This document shows positions 57,901 to 64,000 of a DNA stretch of 64,000 nt, piece after piece. Made by a program: the position numbers and the translations under genes. The number at the start of each line of letters is the position of its first letter. The stretch's first letter is position 1. Source of the DNA: Undaria pinnatifida (Eukaryota; Sar; Phaeophyceae; Laminariales; Alariaceae). Below the pieces are notes generated by a model that saw nothing but the letters and a program-made list of their open reading frames with translations, was not told the origin of the DNA and searched no databases. The stretch spans positions 11,258,120 through 11,322,119 of the forward strand of contig JABAKD010000002.1 in assembly GCA_012845835.1 (NCBI GenBank), given 5' to 3'.

Positions 57901-60900
57901 TGCAGACGTCAAGCAAAACAAACGCTCGAGAGTATGCCACCGCAAAATTCAAAACATTAGCAGCTACCGTTTGGAAATGATGCCAATGTTGTAAATAATC
58001 CAGGCGCTGCAGACGTCAACATACAACCAAAGTATCAAGAATTCCTTCTCGACATGCAATATTTTTGCAACTTCTCGCTTGTCTCGCTTCGCATCCGTCC
58101 GCGCTCACGTCGAGGTGCGGAACGGATACGGCAGGGCGAGGGGCGTTTGAGCCGCCCCCCGAAAACGGCGCTCGAACGAAAAGCTATTTGACCGAGAATT
58201 CCAGTTCCGCGAACTCGCATACCGAGGCCGAGACGAAAAAAACTCCTGACCGAATCCCCGAAAAAAAGAATGATCATATGTATATAAAGGTATGTCGCCG
58301 ACTAGTCAGGTACGAAGACACGGGACCCTGCAAGAACAAATTGCCGCACGCAATGGATTGCTGTACACTGTGATAACAACAACGATTAATTGGCTAGGTA
58401 CCATGGTACAGCGTTGTTGTTCTCGCATTTGCTCTCATAGTCAAGTCCGTAGTCACAGGACAGGCTCCAGCCACTCTCGAGTGAAAGAAGGAAAAACCAA
58501 ACCAATCAAACAATGTTACACGTGTATCTCATAGCGTATTACAGTCCGATGCGTGGGGTCATTTTCGTTTGCAGAATACTGTTTCTTCGTACCTGACTGA
58601 CGCGTTTGTGGCTCGATGTGTGGTGTTTATTACTAAATACCAGGTACTACTTATAAGTCAGTTGGCTGGTTTTAACTCCGCCACCTATGTAGTAACTAGC
58701 AAGGTAGCGGTGTAGTCTATATAACTAACTCAAATCCCTGGTGTACTGACAGGGCTTTGTTGTTGTTGATGTTCTCACATTAACTCGCATAATCAAGTCC
58801 GTGGTCACAGGACAGGCTCCAGTCATTCTGGAGCTGAGGAATACCCTAGGGAAAAACACAAACAACCCAAGGTGGTACACGCATATATCACAGCTGACGC
58901 AATTCATGCCTCCACCAGAAACATATAAAAGTGAAATCGGGAGTCAGTCTACGATGTGCCAGGTCTATACCTGGTGCATACGTCTCATTACTCGCGCCTG
59001 GATAAACCAACGATACCGCTTGCCACCCAAGAAAGACTACCACGTATATATCACACGTAGTATCTATCACTACGCATACGCACGACAGATGCAAGTCAAT
59101 TGGAAAAAAGTAAACCACTCCTGGGTACTCCCCAGGGTACGACATTTGTTGTAAAATCTGATGCATCACGCTATGTGTTGATCCTTCCCTTTCTGTTGCT
59201 TGCTCCTAGCCTGCTCGTCTTTCTTGTAACAATTTTTGAATTTACCTTACTATTTTGCTCCTTCCCATTTTATTGCTGCAATCTGAGTCGCTCGGCTTTT
59301 TTCCGTGTATTTCTTGAGGAAAAAAACACTTAGTTGTTGACTGTTCGCGTCCTTCGTTGCCTCCCCGCGCAGCTGACGTCTGCTGCTCGGTGACGGTCAA
59401 TGCATCTTTACCCCGACCAAATTTTCTTGTCTGATTGCCTTCCCCATCGACTGCTGCCATTTTCTTGTTGTCGTCTGTTTGCCCAGTGACGGAGGTCGAG
59501 TCTGCCGACCGTTACTGGTGGTAGAAAACGGCCGAACCCGTCTCACGAAGACGCATCTGGACCAGATGGCGCTGGGGGTCCTTTCCTTGCAAGGTGAGTA
59601 GCGGAAGGTTTCCACACTCGGCCTATGGCTGTACGAGTCAAGATCGATGCATACTCTATAGCAGTGGCGTGGTTTGCACAAGGAGAGGTAGTGTTAAGAA
59701 TGTCAGTCGCCCCCCAACTGCGTATCGCACCCCCGGCTAACTTAATCCCTTTAGAACCCTTCCTAGTACTAATTCCATGTAATTTGCCCCTCAAAACGGA
59801 TTTCCGGTTGCACAGGCGTCAAGACGCGTTCCTGCAAGACAAGTCGACGCGTGTTACGGTAAAGGGCAGCGCGTACAATTTGTGGGGTTCCTCAGTTGAA
59901 GAGCTTTATGTTCCTCTCACCCTAAAACTGGCCTTGAGAGAAAAAAATAATCCAAAAATGGAAAATTGTCACCCGATGAACAATACCACGTCCTAGGTAA
60001 ACAAAAGAATTGCGGTATATTTTAAAAAGACGAATGACACTCCGACCTTTTTCTGGCATTTCCTCAGTTGACGAGCGGCGCCAGTCAGAAGGCACGCGCT
60101 ACGATAGAGGTATATACCTTTTTCTGGCAAAACTACTTAGTCATCCCACGGTATGCATTACGAGTAGGGGTACGGCGGAAGTTTCGGAGCTCCTAACATG
60201 AGGAGCTCAATATCTCGCTCGAACCTTGAGGTGTATACCCTTTTTTGGCAAAACTACTTAGTCATCCCACGGTATGCATTAGGGGTGCGGCAGAAATTTC
60301 TGAGTTCCCAACATGAGGAGCTCAATATCTCGCCCGAACCTTTACTTCGAAGGCGTTCGCCCGCGCAATCCGACCAACACGTCTATGCGCCAGTCCCGGT
60401 TGGTTGAACACCTATACTGGTAACAGTATAAGAAAACCTTGTATTTGTTCCACTGACTTGAGGAGGTCAACCGCACTATAGAGGTCAGAAGGGTCAGAAG
60501 GTCAGAAACATTAGTTAACCCAAAACGTGTAACCCCTATTGACTACGCGAAAAAGCTGAAACTGCGATTTCTTGTAGGGGACCTGGACCTACCAGAAGAA
60601 AGATATATACCAGTAGTCGGGAGGAGGAGGACGTGGCAACAAATATGTGCCCGTGTGGCTCAACAATGGAGAGTAGGACTCATATAGCATGAAAACGTGA
60701 AATACACAAGGAGGATCGGGATGCGTTAAAGGAGGGGATGAGGAAATTAGACGTAGGTAACATGGTAGAGTTTGGTAGACTAGAGTAGCGAAAAAACGAT
60801 CGCTATGCTAGGAGATAGATAGTGGCCGCAGACGGCGAAACAGGAGGGGGATAAGATAAGCAAACAGTTTCTACGTAATATAGGGAACAAGCGTAATAAG

Positions 60901-63091
60901 CGCCCAAATGTTGTAGGTGTCTCAATTAACAGCAGGAACGATGGGCCGTCTCGAAAGGGATGCGTGGTCAATGGTTAAATGACTAAGGCAAGCAGCCAAT
61001 GAGTACCCCCCCCTCAACCTTCCCCCCACCGTGGGAGGACTGATCTCGCTACGATACGGGGATGGGGGTTGCATTTTTTGGCTAAAATGTGTTCTGAATG
61101 ACGGGACACTCCTTGACCCAAAACGGTCAGAATGTCACAATTTTTTTTGCAATATTTTTCGTTGTACACCTATTATCATAGGCCCTGGGATTGTTCATAG
61201 GCGGGTACAACCAGTTTTTTCTCGTGGTTTTGAGTTTGTGTGAGGCACAGATCTCGTCTAGCGAGGAGCGGACTCATCCTACGGTAGCGGTGCGCTGTTG
61301 TGTTTTCTGAGGCTCATAACCACTCGAGGGGCCTTTGTTTTTCCCTGCAGGGTTTTTCACTTGAGAAGCTCTGCACCTTACACAAAAACTGACTTATTAA
61401 TACAGTAAACTGCAAATGCAACTCAATGACCAAACCATTGGCCTCCGAAGTTGACACTCCAAACAACAATTTGAATTGAAAAAAAAAACAAAAAAATCCA
61501 ACGATTTTTGGGCTAAGAAACCCCGTCATTCAGAAAATAGTTGAGCTAAACAGTGCTACGTCTATTTTGTAGCACACGTGAGCCTTGGCATTTTTTTTAT
61601 GCACCTCTACGGTAGCATGAGTCTACCCGTCAAGTCTAGTTCGGCCAGTTCACAGCCCTCACAAACCCGCTCCACTCCCATTTTAGTTTTTTTGTCGTAT
61701 CCACTCGAAACGGACGTGGCAGAGTACGTGGACGGGGACGAGGAAAACAACCGACTCGTTTATTTGTCCACGACGCAGACCATACGGTGAACACGCACAC
61801 CACCAGGGAATCAACCCCCTAACGCTGGATGTCGATAGGTACAAAGAACGGTGTTAGAAATGCACGGCGATTACCAGCTCAGCGGTGATGCTGCATCTCT
61901 GACAAGCGGCGTATTTCATCTGAAGAACACGCACAAACACACAACAAATGCACACACACGCACACGCACACCCGCCCCCGCTTCCATTCCCGTTTTTATT
62001 TTGTCAGATCTGATCAAGCAGGGCGTGGTGGAGTACGTGGATGTGAACGAGGAAAACAACTGTCTCGTCTCTCTGTCCGACGCAGACCTCACCCTCAATC
62101 ACACCCACCTGGAAATCGACCCTCTAACGCTCCTGGGGGTGGTGGCCGGTCTCATCCCCTACCCGCACCACAACCAGAGTCCCCGCAACACATATCAGTG
62201 CGCCATGGGCAAGCAGGTATAACGGGTTAGATGTCGGGGAGGACGGGGGGGGGGTACTCATTTCGTTTTTTTTTTGGGGGGGGAGGGGGGGTTGACTACT
62301 ACGTGTACACTGTACGGGGGAATAATCGCATCCGCGATAAAAAAAAATAGGAAGCATGCATCGACTTTCTATCGTTCCTGGGGGTGGTAGCCGGTCTCAT
62401 CCCCTACCGCCACCACAGCCAGAGTCCTCGACATGCACCAGTGCGCCATGGGCAAGCAAGTGAGAATAGCTGGACTATTGGGCGGGGGGGGGTTAGGGGG
62501 GGTGCACTCATGTCACACACGACCGTTTCAGGACATAAACCCGCGCATCCCTCCGATGCCCGGACGGAGCACGTTGGGTTTTCGCCAACCAGGCACTTCT
62601 GGTACAAAGCGCGAGGGGGTAGGGGGGGGGGGGGGGGTGACTGCTGCTTTGTTGCGGGCGTACATCGTCAATGCCATGAGTCAAGAGAGGCCTCCAGGGG
62701 TACGCCATTTCGGCTCCGTTTTTTTTCCCCCTTCGACTGACCAGGGGCACACGAGGGGAAAAGTAAATAAAAAATCCTACCGCTATTTCAAAGGCGTAGA
62801 CAGCGGGGGTTGCGCGAAAACCAAGTTAAAAATATGGATTTTGTTTTGCAACATTTAGGAGCGTGGGGTCATTTTTTTTTCTCTCTTTGTCGCGAACCCT
62901 CGGTGTGGGAGAGACTATTCACACCTGAAAAAAACATTGACACCGATCGTTCGGTTTTGACGTGTCCTCAGGCCATGGGCACGACGGCGCTCAACATGCA
63001 CGAGCGCATGGATGGTCTGCTCTACGCCCTGGTGCACCCTCAAAAGCCTATGGTGACCACGAGAGTCTTGGACCTTGTGCACTTCGACCAG
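36744..63091 (+). CDS. RPC2: RNA polymerase III second-largest subunit RPC2 (partial, 17 exons)
   Basis: RPC2 forms one wall of the Pol III active-centre cleft with RPC1; Pol III makes tRNA, 5S rRNA and other small RNAs in the nucleus. Join 36744-36928, 37606-37729, 38377-38512, 39068-39170, 40702-40805, 40988-41117, 43181-43338, 44196-44271, 44738-44833, 45539-45686, 47174-47283, 48989-49163, 49921-50080, 53642-53752, 59487-59593, 62008-62216, 62972-63091. That is 2252 nt, about 750 codons, and each junction is in phase. In order: the Pol III-type N-terminus ([20 protein letters not shown]), protrusion and lobe ([27 protein letters not shown]), fork ([20 protein letters not shown]), external domains (LGVEDV…[18 protein letters not shown]) and the start of the hybrid-binding domain ([20 protein letters not shown]). 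These choices fit Pol III rather than RPB2 or RPA2. The initiator-codon exon is not identified, and roughly the last third, including the GYDIEDA region, lies beyond the window. Introns are 182-5734 bp; about 8.5% of the span is coding. Confidence 0.95.
37061..37167 (+). repeat. Echo of RPC2 exon 1 with donor (pseudo-exon)
   Basis: A close copy of exon 1 from GAAGCAAAAGTGG through GTTGATATCAGCAGG|GTGGGC, about 240 bp downstream in intron 1. It has a one-base deletion near 37084 (TTCCGCAC versus TACCGCAT), so splicing it in would shift the frame. Confidence 0.9.
37606..37729 (+). CDS. RPC2: RPC2 exon 2
   Basis: CTGCTCCAG|ATC … AAGACCA|GTGAGA, 124 nt, phase 0 to 1. Encodes [20 protein letters not shown] and [15 protein letters not shown], matching the 'ANxxVxSDxDPxxYLKY' region of RPC2. 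Confidence 0.93.
37797..38035 (+). repeat. Dispersed repeat family B, copy 3, in RPC2 intron 2
   Basis: Nearly full-length relative of 1355-1560: TTTCGGCATGTTTCATTGGTC, CGAGCCCTCCAAATTTACCC, GCCGGCAGGGCGCA and a GCCAGCAAATAATTTTG end. Confidence 0.75.
38036..38165 (+). repeat. GAACGATTG-T/C-rich minisatellite in RPC2 intron 2
   Basis: Five units of about 28 bp, each GAACGATTG followed by TTTTCCCTTT-like pyrimidines. A further unit (TGAACGATTGCG then a C/T run) at 38327 leads straight into the real exon 3 acceptor, so the array looks like duplicated branch-site and polypyrimidine tract. Confidence 0.75.
38377..38512 (+). CDS. RPC2: RPC2 exon 3
   Basis: CTCCTTCCAG|TT completes the split Ile codon. 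Encodes [30 protein letters not shown] and IGRIPVML; ends CTCAG|GTGCGC in phase 2. Confidence 0.95.
39068..39170 (+). CDS. RPC2: RPC2 exon 4
   Basis: GGCGCAG|C completes Ser. Encodes [20 protein letters not shown] and [14 protein letters not shown]; ends AAG|GTAGGG. Confidence 0.95.
39171..40701 (+). other. RPC2 intron 4
   Basis: 1.5 kb. Contains AGATCATGTAGATCATATAG-type repeats (39375-39550), poly-A/T runs, a TTTATCGTTCATTT-type repeat (40020-40165) and a decayed copy of exon 5 (40534-40598). Confidence 0.8.
40534..40598 (+). repeat. Echo of RPC2 exon 5 with acceptor
   Basis: TGGAAGTGCAG followed by a copy of exon 5 (GATCCTGATGCAG.TGCAGCTGTCG, AACCGCGTCATCA, GAGT.CGACGG), 168 bp before the real one. 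GTGATCCTG is duplicated at its start and it diverges after CGACGG, with no donor. The preceding CGCTAAACC…CGCTC…CTTTTGCC sequence is also duplicated. Confidence 0.9.
40702..40805 (+). CDS. RPC2: RPC2 exon 5
   Basis: TTAATGCAG|GTG … AGAAA|GTGAGT, phase 0 to 2. Encodes [20 protein letters not shown] and [12 protein letters not shown]. Confidence 0.95.
40988..41117 (+). CDS. RPC2: RPC2 exon 6
   Basis: CATCGCAG|G completes Lys. Encodes [40 protein letters not shown] and VQL; ends CTC|GTGAGT. The 182-bp intron before it is the shortest in the gene. Confidence 0.95.
41777..41813 (+). other. Strong stem-loop in RPC2 intron 6
   Basis: GCGCTGAGGG pairs perfectly with CCCTCAGCGC. Inside, CTTCG/GAAGG can add a short inner helix. 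Function unknown. Confidence 0.7.
42048..42120 (+). repeat. LINE 3'-end fragment (family A) in RPC2 intron 6
   Basis: GGCCTGTCCTGTGACCACGG matches the family A end and an AACAACAACAATG tail follows, with divergent sequence between. Confidence 0.6.
42620..43030 (+). repeat. Dodecamer-type minisatellite (TTTAATCAAGTC)
   Basis: About 30 degenerate units of 12-13 bp, TTTAATCAAGTCA-like with TCGTT and CCCGTC variants, filling some 400 bp of intron 6. Confidence 0.9.
43181..43338 (+). CDS. RPC2: RPC2 exon 7
   Basis: GATCCAAAG|GTG … AATTC|GTAAGT, phase 0 to 2. Encodes [20 protein letters not shown] and [15 protein letters not shown], then a Pro/Ala/Arg-rich loop. Confidence 0.92.
44196..44271 (+). 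CDS. RPC2: RPC2 exon 8
   Basis: GTTGTTGCAG|G completes Ser. Encodes [20 protein letters not shown] and HVPV; ends CCCGTG|GTAAGA. Matches the 'EEARxLLxxxILTHVPV' part of RPC2. Confidence 0.93.
44738..44833 (+). CDS. RPC2: RPC2 exon 9
   Basis: CACATGAAAG|GTG … GACAAG|GTGAAG, 96 nt, phase 0. Encodes [20 protein letters not shown] and DPTTVDDK. The acceptor tract is weak. A CAACGTGCGGCGGA.TTTTCG block occurs twice upstream (44334, 44509) and could be much-decayed duplicates. Confidence 0.9.
45205..45535 (+). repeat. Tandem repeats before RPC2 exon 10
   Basis: A ~100-bp unit (GTACGCGCAA.CCTACA…TTTACGATAGC.TTGGT.CTTG) occurs at 45211 and 45309, the second preceded by GTTGTTTTGCAG. Then GCGTGGTTTCGTTGTCGTTG-like units repeat up to the real acceptor at 45538. 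Confidence 0.75.
45539..45686 (+). CDS. RPC2: RPC2 exon 10
   Basis: GATGCGCAG|GAC … GACATAG|GTGATC, 148 nt, phase 0 to 1. Encodes [20 protein letters not shown] and [12 protein letters not shown]. Confidence 0.95.
46598..46905 (+). repeat. Four echoes of the RPC2 exon 11 acceptor and 5' edge
   Basis: Acceptor-like CAGG or AAG followed by copies of exon 11's first ~45 nt (CAAGTTCTTGGAGG…) begin at 46598, 46649, 46736 and 46826. The last three are each preceded by TCGTCTTG.GCCGTCGTCC, resembling TCGTCGTCTTGCTGCAATCAG at the real acceptor. The spacing between them is 51, 87 and 90 bp, then 348 bp to the real exon. None keeps the full exon or a donor. Confidence 0.9.
47174..47283 (+). CDS. RPC2: RPC2 exon 11
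   Basis: GCAATCAG|GC completes Gly. Encodes [20 protein letters not shown] and [16 protein letters not shown]; ends CAG|GTGCAC. Confidence 0.95.
47720..47845 (-). repeat. Family O arm (foldback element)
   Basis: Matches the right arm at 4920-5060: TTTTTTGTCTAG…TTCAA, CACCCCCGGGA and CATCCCGAAGGGGAACCTTG. Confidence 0.7.
48343..48930 (+). repeat. Four echoes of the RPC2 exon 12 acceptor and 5' edge
   Basis: Copies of the exon 12 start (GTTCTATCGAGGCTGAGCTT, CATTTCGTC) begin after AG at 48343, 48643, 48763 and 48891, the real one being 48989. Three share the preceding intron text TTAG.GACGAG.TG … CTTG/TAG … TTTGTGCTA…CAG. The copies starting at 48763 (CACTTTCCAG) and 48891 (CCTAGTCAG) keep good acceptors. 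Similarity fades after 30-60 nt. Confidence 0.92.
48989..49163 (+). CDS. RPC2: RPC2 exon 12 (fork region)
   Basis: CTTGCCCAG|GTT … AACCTCG|GTGAGG, 175 nt, phase 0 to 1. Encodes [38 protein letters not shown] and [15 protein letters not shown], the most conserved part of RPC2 in this window. Confidence 0.97.
49280..49350 (+). repeat. Echo of the RPC2 exon 12 3' edge and donor
   Basis: GTCAGGTTGGAAACCTTG|GTGAGA copies GTCTGGTTAAGAACCTCG|GTGAGG at 49147-49169, followed by a near-identical stretch of intron (CGAGAACGGAG.GTG.GCAAA). Offset 135 bp. Confidence 0.93.
49921..50080 (+). CDS. RPC2: RPC2 exon 13
   Basis: GATACAACAG|CG completes Ala. Encodes [35 protein letters not shown] and [14 protein letters not shown]; ends ACCGG|GTGCGT in phase 2. 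Confidence 0.95.
50140..50520 (+). repeat. GAACTTCCAGAAGTTCCGGG tandem repeat, block 1
   Basis: About eight units of 40-55 bp combining ACAGAACTT(C/A)CAGAAGTTCC with GGTACGGGTATGAA. The core is a near-palindrome, GAACTTC-CA-GAAGTTC. Confidence 0.9.
52180..52500 (+). repeat. GAACTTCCAGAAGTTCCGGG tandem repeat, block 2
   Basis: The same unit as at 50140-50520, about seven copies, 1.7 kb further on in the same intron. Confidence 0.9.
52535..52685 (+). repeat. Family O arm (foldback element)
   Basis: Matches 4340-4510: CTTCGGGATG, CCCGGGGGTGTCC, an A-rich run, then CGCAAGTTACCCGGCATGTA and CCCCAACGAG. Confidence 0.7.
52810..52890. repeat. (TTGTG)n pentamer tract
   Basis: TTGTGTTGTGTTGTG with TGGGT variants over about 80 bp. 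Confidence 0.9.
53290..53600 (+). repeat. ~120-bp tandem series before RPC2 exon 14
   Basis: Units with TTTTGACGTGTTTTAGCGT.TTGAAG, then CTTGCCGCGGTG, TGTCGA.TGCGGATGC recur near 53310, 53410 and 53535, leading towards the exon 14 acceptor. They contain no recognisable exon sequence. Confidence 0.75.
53642..53752 (+). CDS. RPC2: RPC2 exon 14
   Basis: TTCGATACAG|G completes Gly. Encodes [20 protein letters not shown] and [16 protein letters not shown]; ends GCCAG|GTACGC in phase 2. Confidence 0.94.
54000..54023 (+). other. Perfect 10-bp stem hairpin
   Basis: GGGTGCCGGC, loop ATAC, GCCGGCACCC. It sits near AT-rich palindromes (TATTAATA, ACTTCGAAGT). Confidence 0.85.
55920..56350 (-). repeat. 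tRNA-derived SINE cluster
   Basis: On the minus strand from about 56349, GGCTCAGTGGGTATAGTGC fits a tRNA D-arm/A box and GTGAGTACGATTCTCAC (56289-56305) is an intact T-arm with a 5-bp stem and 7-nt loop, followed by a body with GAGCGTGCGCGTTGG. A second minus copy has its T-arm at about 56034-56050 (TTCGATT). A plus-oriented A-box half (TAGCTCAGTGGGTAGTGC) is at 55930. No complete acceptor stem is visible, so these are SINEs rather than tRNA genes. Confidence 0.75.
56500..58210 (+). repeat. Complex repeat in at least three copies
   Basis: A ~130-bp block (TTCTCGCTTGTCTCGCT…CATCCGTCCGCG…ACGGCAGGGCGAGGGGCGTT…GCCGCCCCCCGAAGACGGCG) occurs at about 56560, 57780 and 58065. A second block (CTCCTGCAGACG…GTAATAAGGTCGCGCAAAA) occurs at 56708 and 57420, and CTGCAGACGTCAAGCAAAAC at 56975, 57604 and 57900. 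Likely nested copies of one element; no coding sequence recognised. Confidence 0.7.
58745..59110 (-). repeat. LINE 3' region (family A), inverted, in RPC2 intron 14
   Basis: Reverse complement of about 6310-6650: starts TTGTTGTTG…CACATTAACTCGCATAATC and runs to GACAGATGCAAGTCAATTGG. A shorter inverted piece lies at 58430-58485. Confidence 0.8.
59487..59593 (+). CDS. RPC2: RPC2 exon 15
   Basis: TTTGCCCAG|T completes Ser. Encodes [20 protein letters not shown] and [14 protein letters not shown]; ends CAAG|GTGAGT in phase 1. Confidence 0.95.
60095..60345 (+). repeat. Two-copy ~130-bp repeat in RPC2 intron 15
   Basis: GGTATATACC.TTTT.TGGCAAAACTACTTAG, TCATCCCACGGTATGCATTA and CATGAGGAGCTCAATATCTC recur at about 60108 and 60228. 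Confidence 0.85.
61691..61830 (+). repeat. Upstream echo of RPC2 exon 16
   Basis: Copies the exon 16 region: GTGGCAGAGTACGTGGACG and GACGAGGAAAACAACCGACT match GTGGTGGAGTACGTGGATG and AACGAGGAAAACAACTGTCT. A decayed stretch to CCCCTAACGCTGGAT follows. It is interrupted by a stop near 61788 and lies about 300 bp before the real exon. Confidence 0.9.
62008..62216 (+). CDS. RPC2: RPC2 exon 16
   Basis: TATTTTGTCAG|AT completes Asp. Encodes [40 protein letters not shown] and [19 protein letters not shown]; ends CAG|GTATAA. The [13 protein letters not shown] motif is diagnostic of the Pol III-type beta subunit. Confidence 0.97.
62371..62461 (+). repeat. Downstream echo of RPC2 exon 16 3' part and donor
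   Basis: CTGGGGGTGGTAGCCGGTCT through CAGTGCGCCATGGGCAAGCA, then a donor-like AAG|TGAGAA, about 245 bp after the real exon. Small indels break the frame. A shorter G-run-rich spacer lies between. Confidence 0.93.
62972..63091 (+). CDS. RPC2: RPC2 exon 17 (last in window), GC donor
   Basis: TGTCCTCAG|GCC … GACCAG|GCGAGT, 120 nt, phase 0. Encodes [40 protein letters not shown]. The only fitting donor is GC rather than GT, within an otherwise good consensus. The gene continues past the window. Confidence 0.93.
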
Positions 63092-63304
63092 GCGAGTTTT
63101 GCTGAACATGCTATGATACCATGAATAACAGCAAATAATTATATTTTAATCGGAAGGTTTCATTTTTGCATTTGAATATTCATTTTTTTTTATGGAAATG
63201 AGATTCGTAGTGGAATTTTGTTGCAATTTTCTTTTAATATTATATGTATACACTACATTGAAGCACAAAAAATATGAATACACCCTTACAAATCCGCTTG
63301 GTTA

Positions 63305-63445
63305 TTTGTTCTTGTTCTCACATCAACTCGCATAATCGAGTCCGTGGGCACAGGATAGGCTCCAGTCACTCTGGAGTGGAGGAATACCCCACAGAAAAAA
63401 CACAAACTAAACCAAAAGTGGTACACGCATATCTCATAACTTGGT
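63305..63445 (-). repeat. LINE 3' end (family A), inverted, in RPC2 intron 17
   Basis: Reverse complement of about 6515-6640, from TTGTTCTCACATCAACTCGC to GTGGTACACGCATATCTCA. Confidence 0.8.
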
Positions 63446-63619
63446 ATACGGTACCAGGTATGTTTTTTTTTATGGTTTTGTTGTGTCCCCGGACTAGATT
63501 TCGGGAAAAATCAGCGAGGGAAAGAACGTCATCGTCTTCATCGTAAACACCATTACTACTGTAGATGGCTGTAGCGGCTAACATTCGTACTTTCTGTACG
63601 GTGCTCTCGTATGATTTAC

Positions 63620-63652
63620 TGTGGCGTTGTACTTCGATCAGGCGAGTAGATG
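63620..63652 (+). repeat. Echo of RPC2 exon 17 3' edge and GC donor
   Basis: GGCGTTGTACTTCGATCAG|GCGAGT copies TTGTGCACTTCGACCAG|GCGAGT at 63075-63097, about 552 bp downstream, keeping the GC donor. Confidence 0.8.
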
Positions 63653-64000
63653 GTTGTGTAGGTTTACATGTACACTTGATACACGGTATTCTTGCTTGTT
63701 TTTCTGCAACGCTGCACAGTACGTACAACTCACACGCGAGCTCGGCATGCTCTCCTCGTGTATGACTGCCGCCTCCACGAGCGTTCACTTCGCGCACCAC
63801 CATAGAGCCTATCTACATACTTGGAGATGGCCATGCTGAACACGCGAGTTCGGCGTGTTTTTCCCTGTGTGTATGTCTGCCACTGAATAATTGACCTCAG
63901 CATATGGTTCCTCGCGTGTGTTTGCTGCTCAATTCTATTACTACTGCAAACCATACTATTTCCAAGAAGTGTGTCCCTAAAAACGTGGGCATACAGTTTT

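Larger units (their letters stand above)
53753..59486 (+). other. RPC2 intron 14 (largest intron)
   Basis: 5.7 kb. Contains a GC-rich hairpin (54000-54023), a tRNA-derived SINE cluster (55920-56350), a complex repeat in several copies (56500-58210) and an inverted LINE 3' end (58745-59110). No intervening exon is required: exon 14 joins exon 15 in phase with no gap against known RPC2. Confidence 0.85.

Noticed and set aside
59790-59980. Additional RPC2 exon between exons 15 and 16
   Set aside because: Exon 15 (phase 1) joins exon 16 directly and the joined peptide aligns without a gap, so no exon is needed.

Overview
This window looks like nuclear DNA of an intron-rich, repeat-rich eukaryote, most likely a brown alga or another stramenopile. 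The reasons are spliced genes with GT-AG introns and polypyrimidine acceptors, a LINE reverse-transcriptase remnant of a kind I associate with brown algae, a tRNA-derived SINE, several TIR elements and very low gene density. The clade is an inference; no rRNA or organelle marker is present. Nearly all longer open frames here are repeat artefacts.

Three protein-coding loci can be supported. (1) Left end, minus strand: two phase-matched exons (1789-1602 and 710-617) of an unrecognised protein. A separate candidate first exon (18248-17901, minus) encodes a membrane or secreted N-terminus and may or may not belong to the same gene. (2) 18597-24923, plus strand: a complete three-exon gene for a basic 134-residue protein, probably a mitochondrial large-subunit ribosomal protein of the mL59 (MRPL25) type. 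It is divergent from the 18248 exon, with a 348-bp shared upstream region. (3) 36744 to beyond the right edge, plus strand: seventeen exons of RPC2 (POLR3B), the second-largest subunit of RNA polymerase III. Every exon junction joins in phase. About 2.25 kb of coding sequence is spread over 26.3 kb; the start-codon exon and the C-terminal part are not seen.

The rest is repeat. At 1-17 kb there are microsatellites, a foldback element, two TIR elements (8795-9661, 9745-10483), and a hAT-like element with 8-bp target duplications (14700-15801). At 25-36 kb there are a LINE C-terminal RT fragment with its 3' region (27245-28690), a second LINE-like fragment with a degenerate 2A-like motif, and a 3.26-kb TIR-bounded segment (32361-35618) holding a head-to-head duplication of an unknown coding domain. 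At 47-63 kb the RPC2 introns hold minisatellites, a tRNA-derived SINE cluster and 5'-truncated LINE tails.

The most unusual signal is that many introns contain decayed tandem copies ('exon echoes') of the neighbouring exon edge, with its AG acceptor or GT/GC donor. They are seen for RPC2 exons 1, 5, 11 (four copies), 12 (four acceptor copies plus a donor copy), 16 and 17, and independently for an exon of the left-end gene (three copies). This suggests introns here grow by repeated tandem duplication across exon-intron boundaries. A second unexplained signal is a dispersed 9-mer, TACCAGGTA or its complement, found 20 times where about 0.5 is expected.
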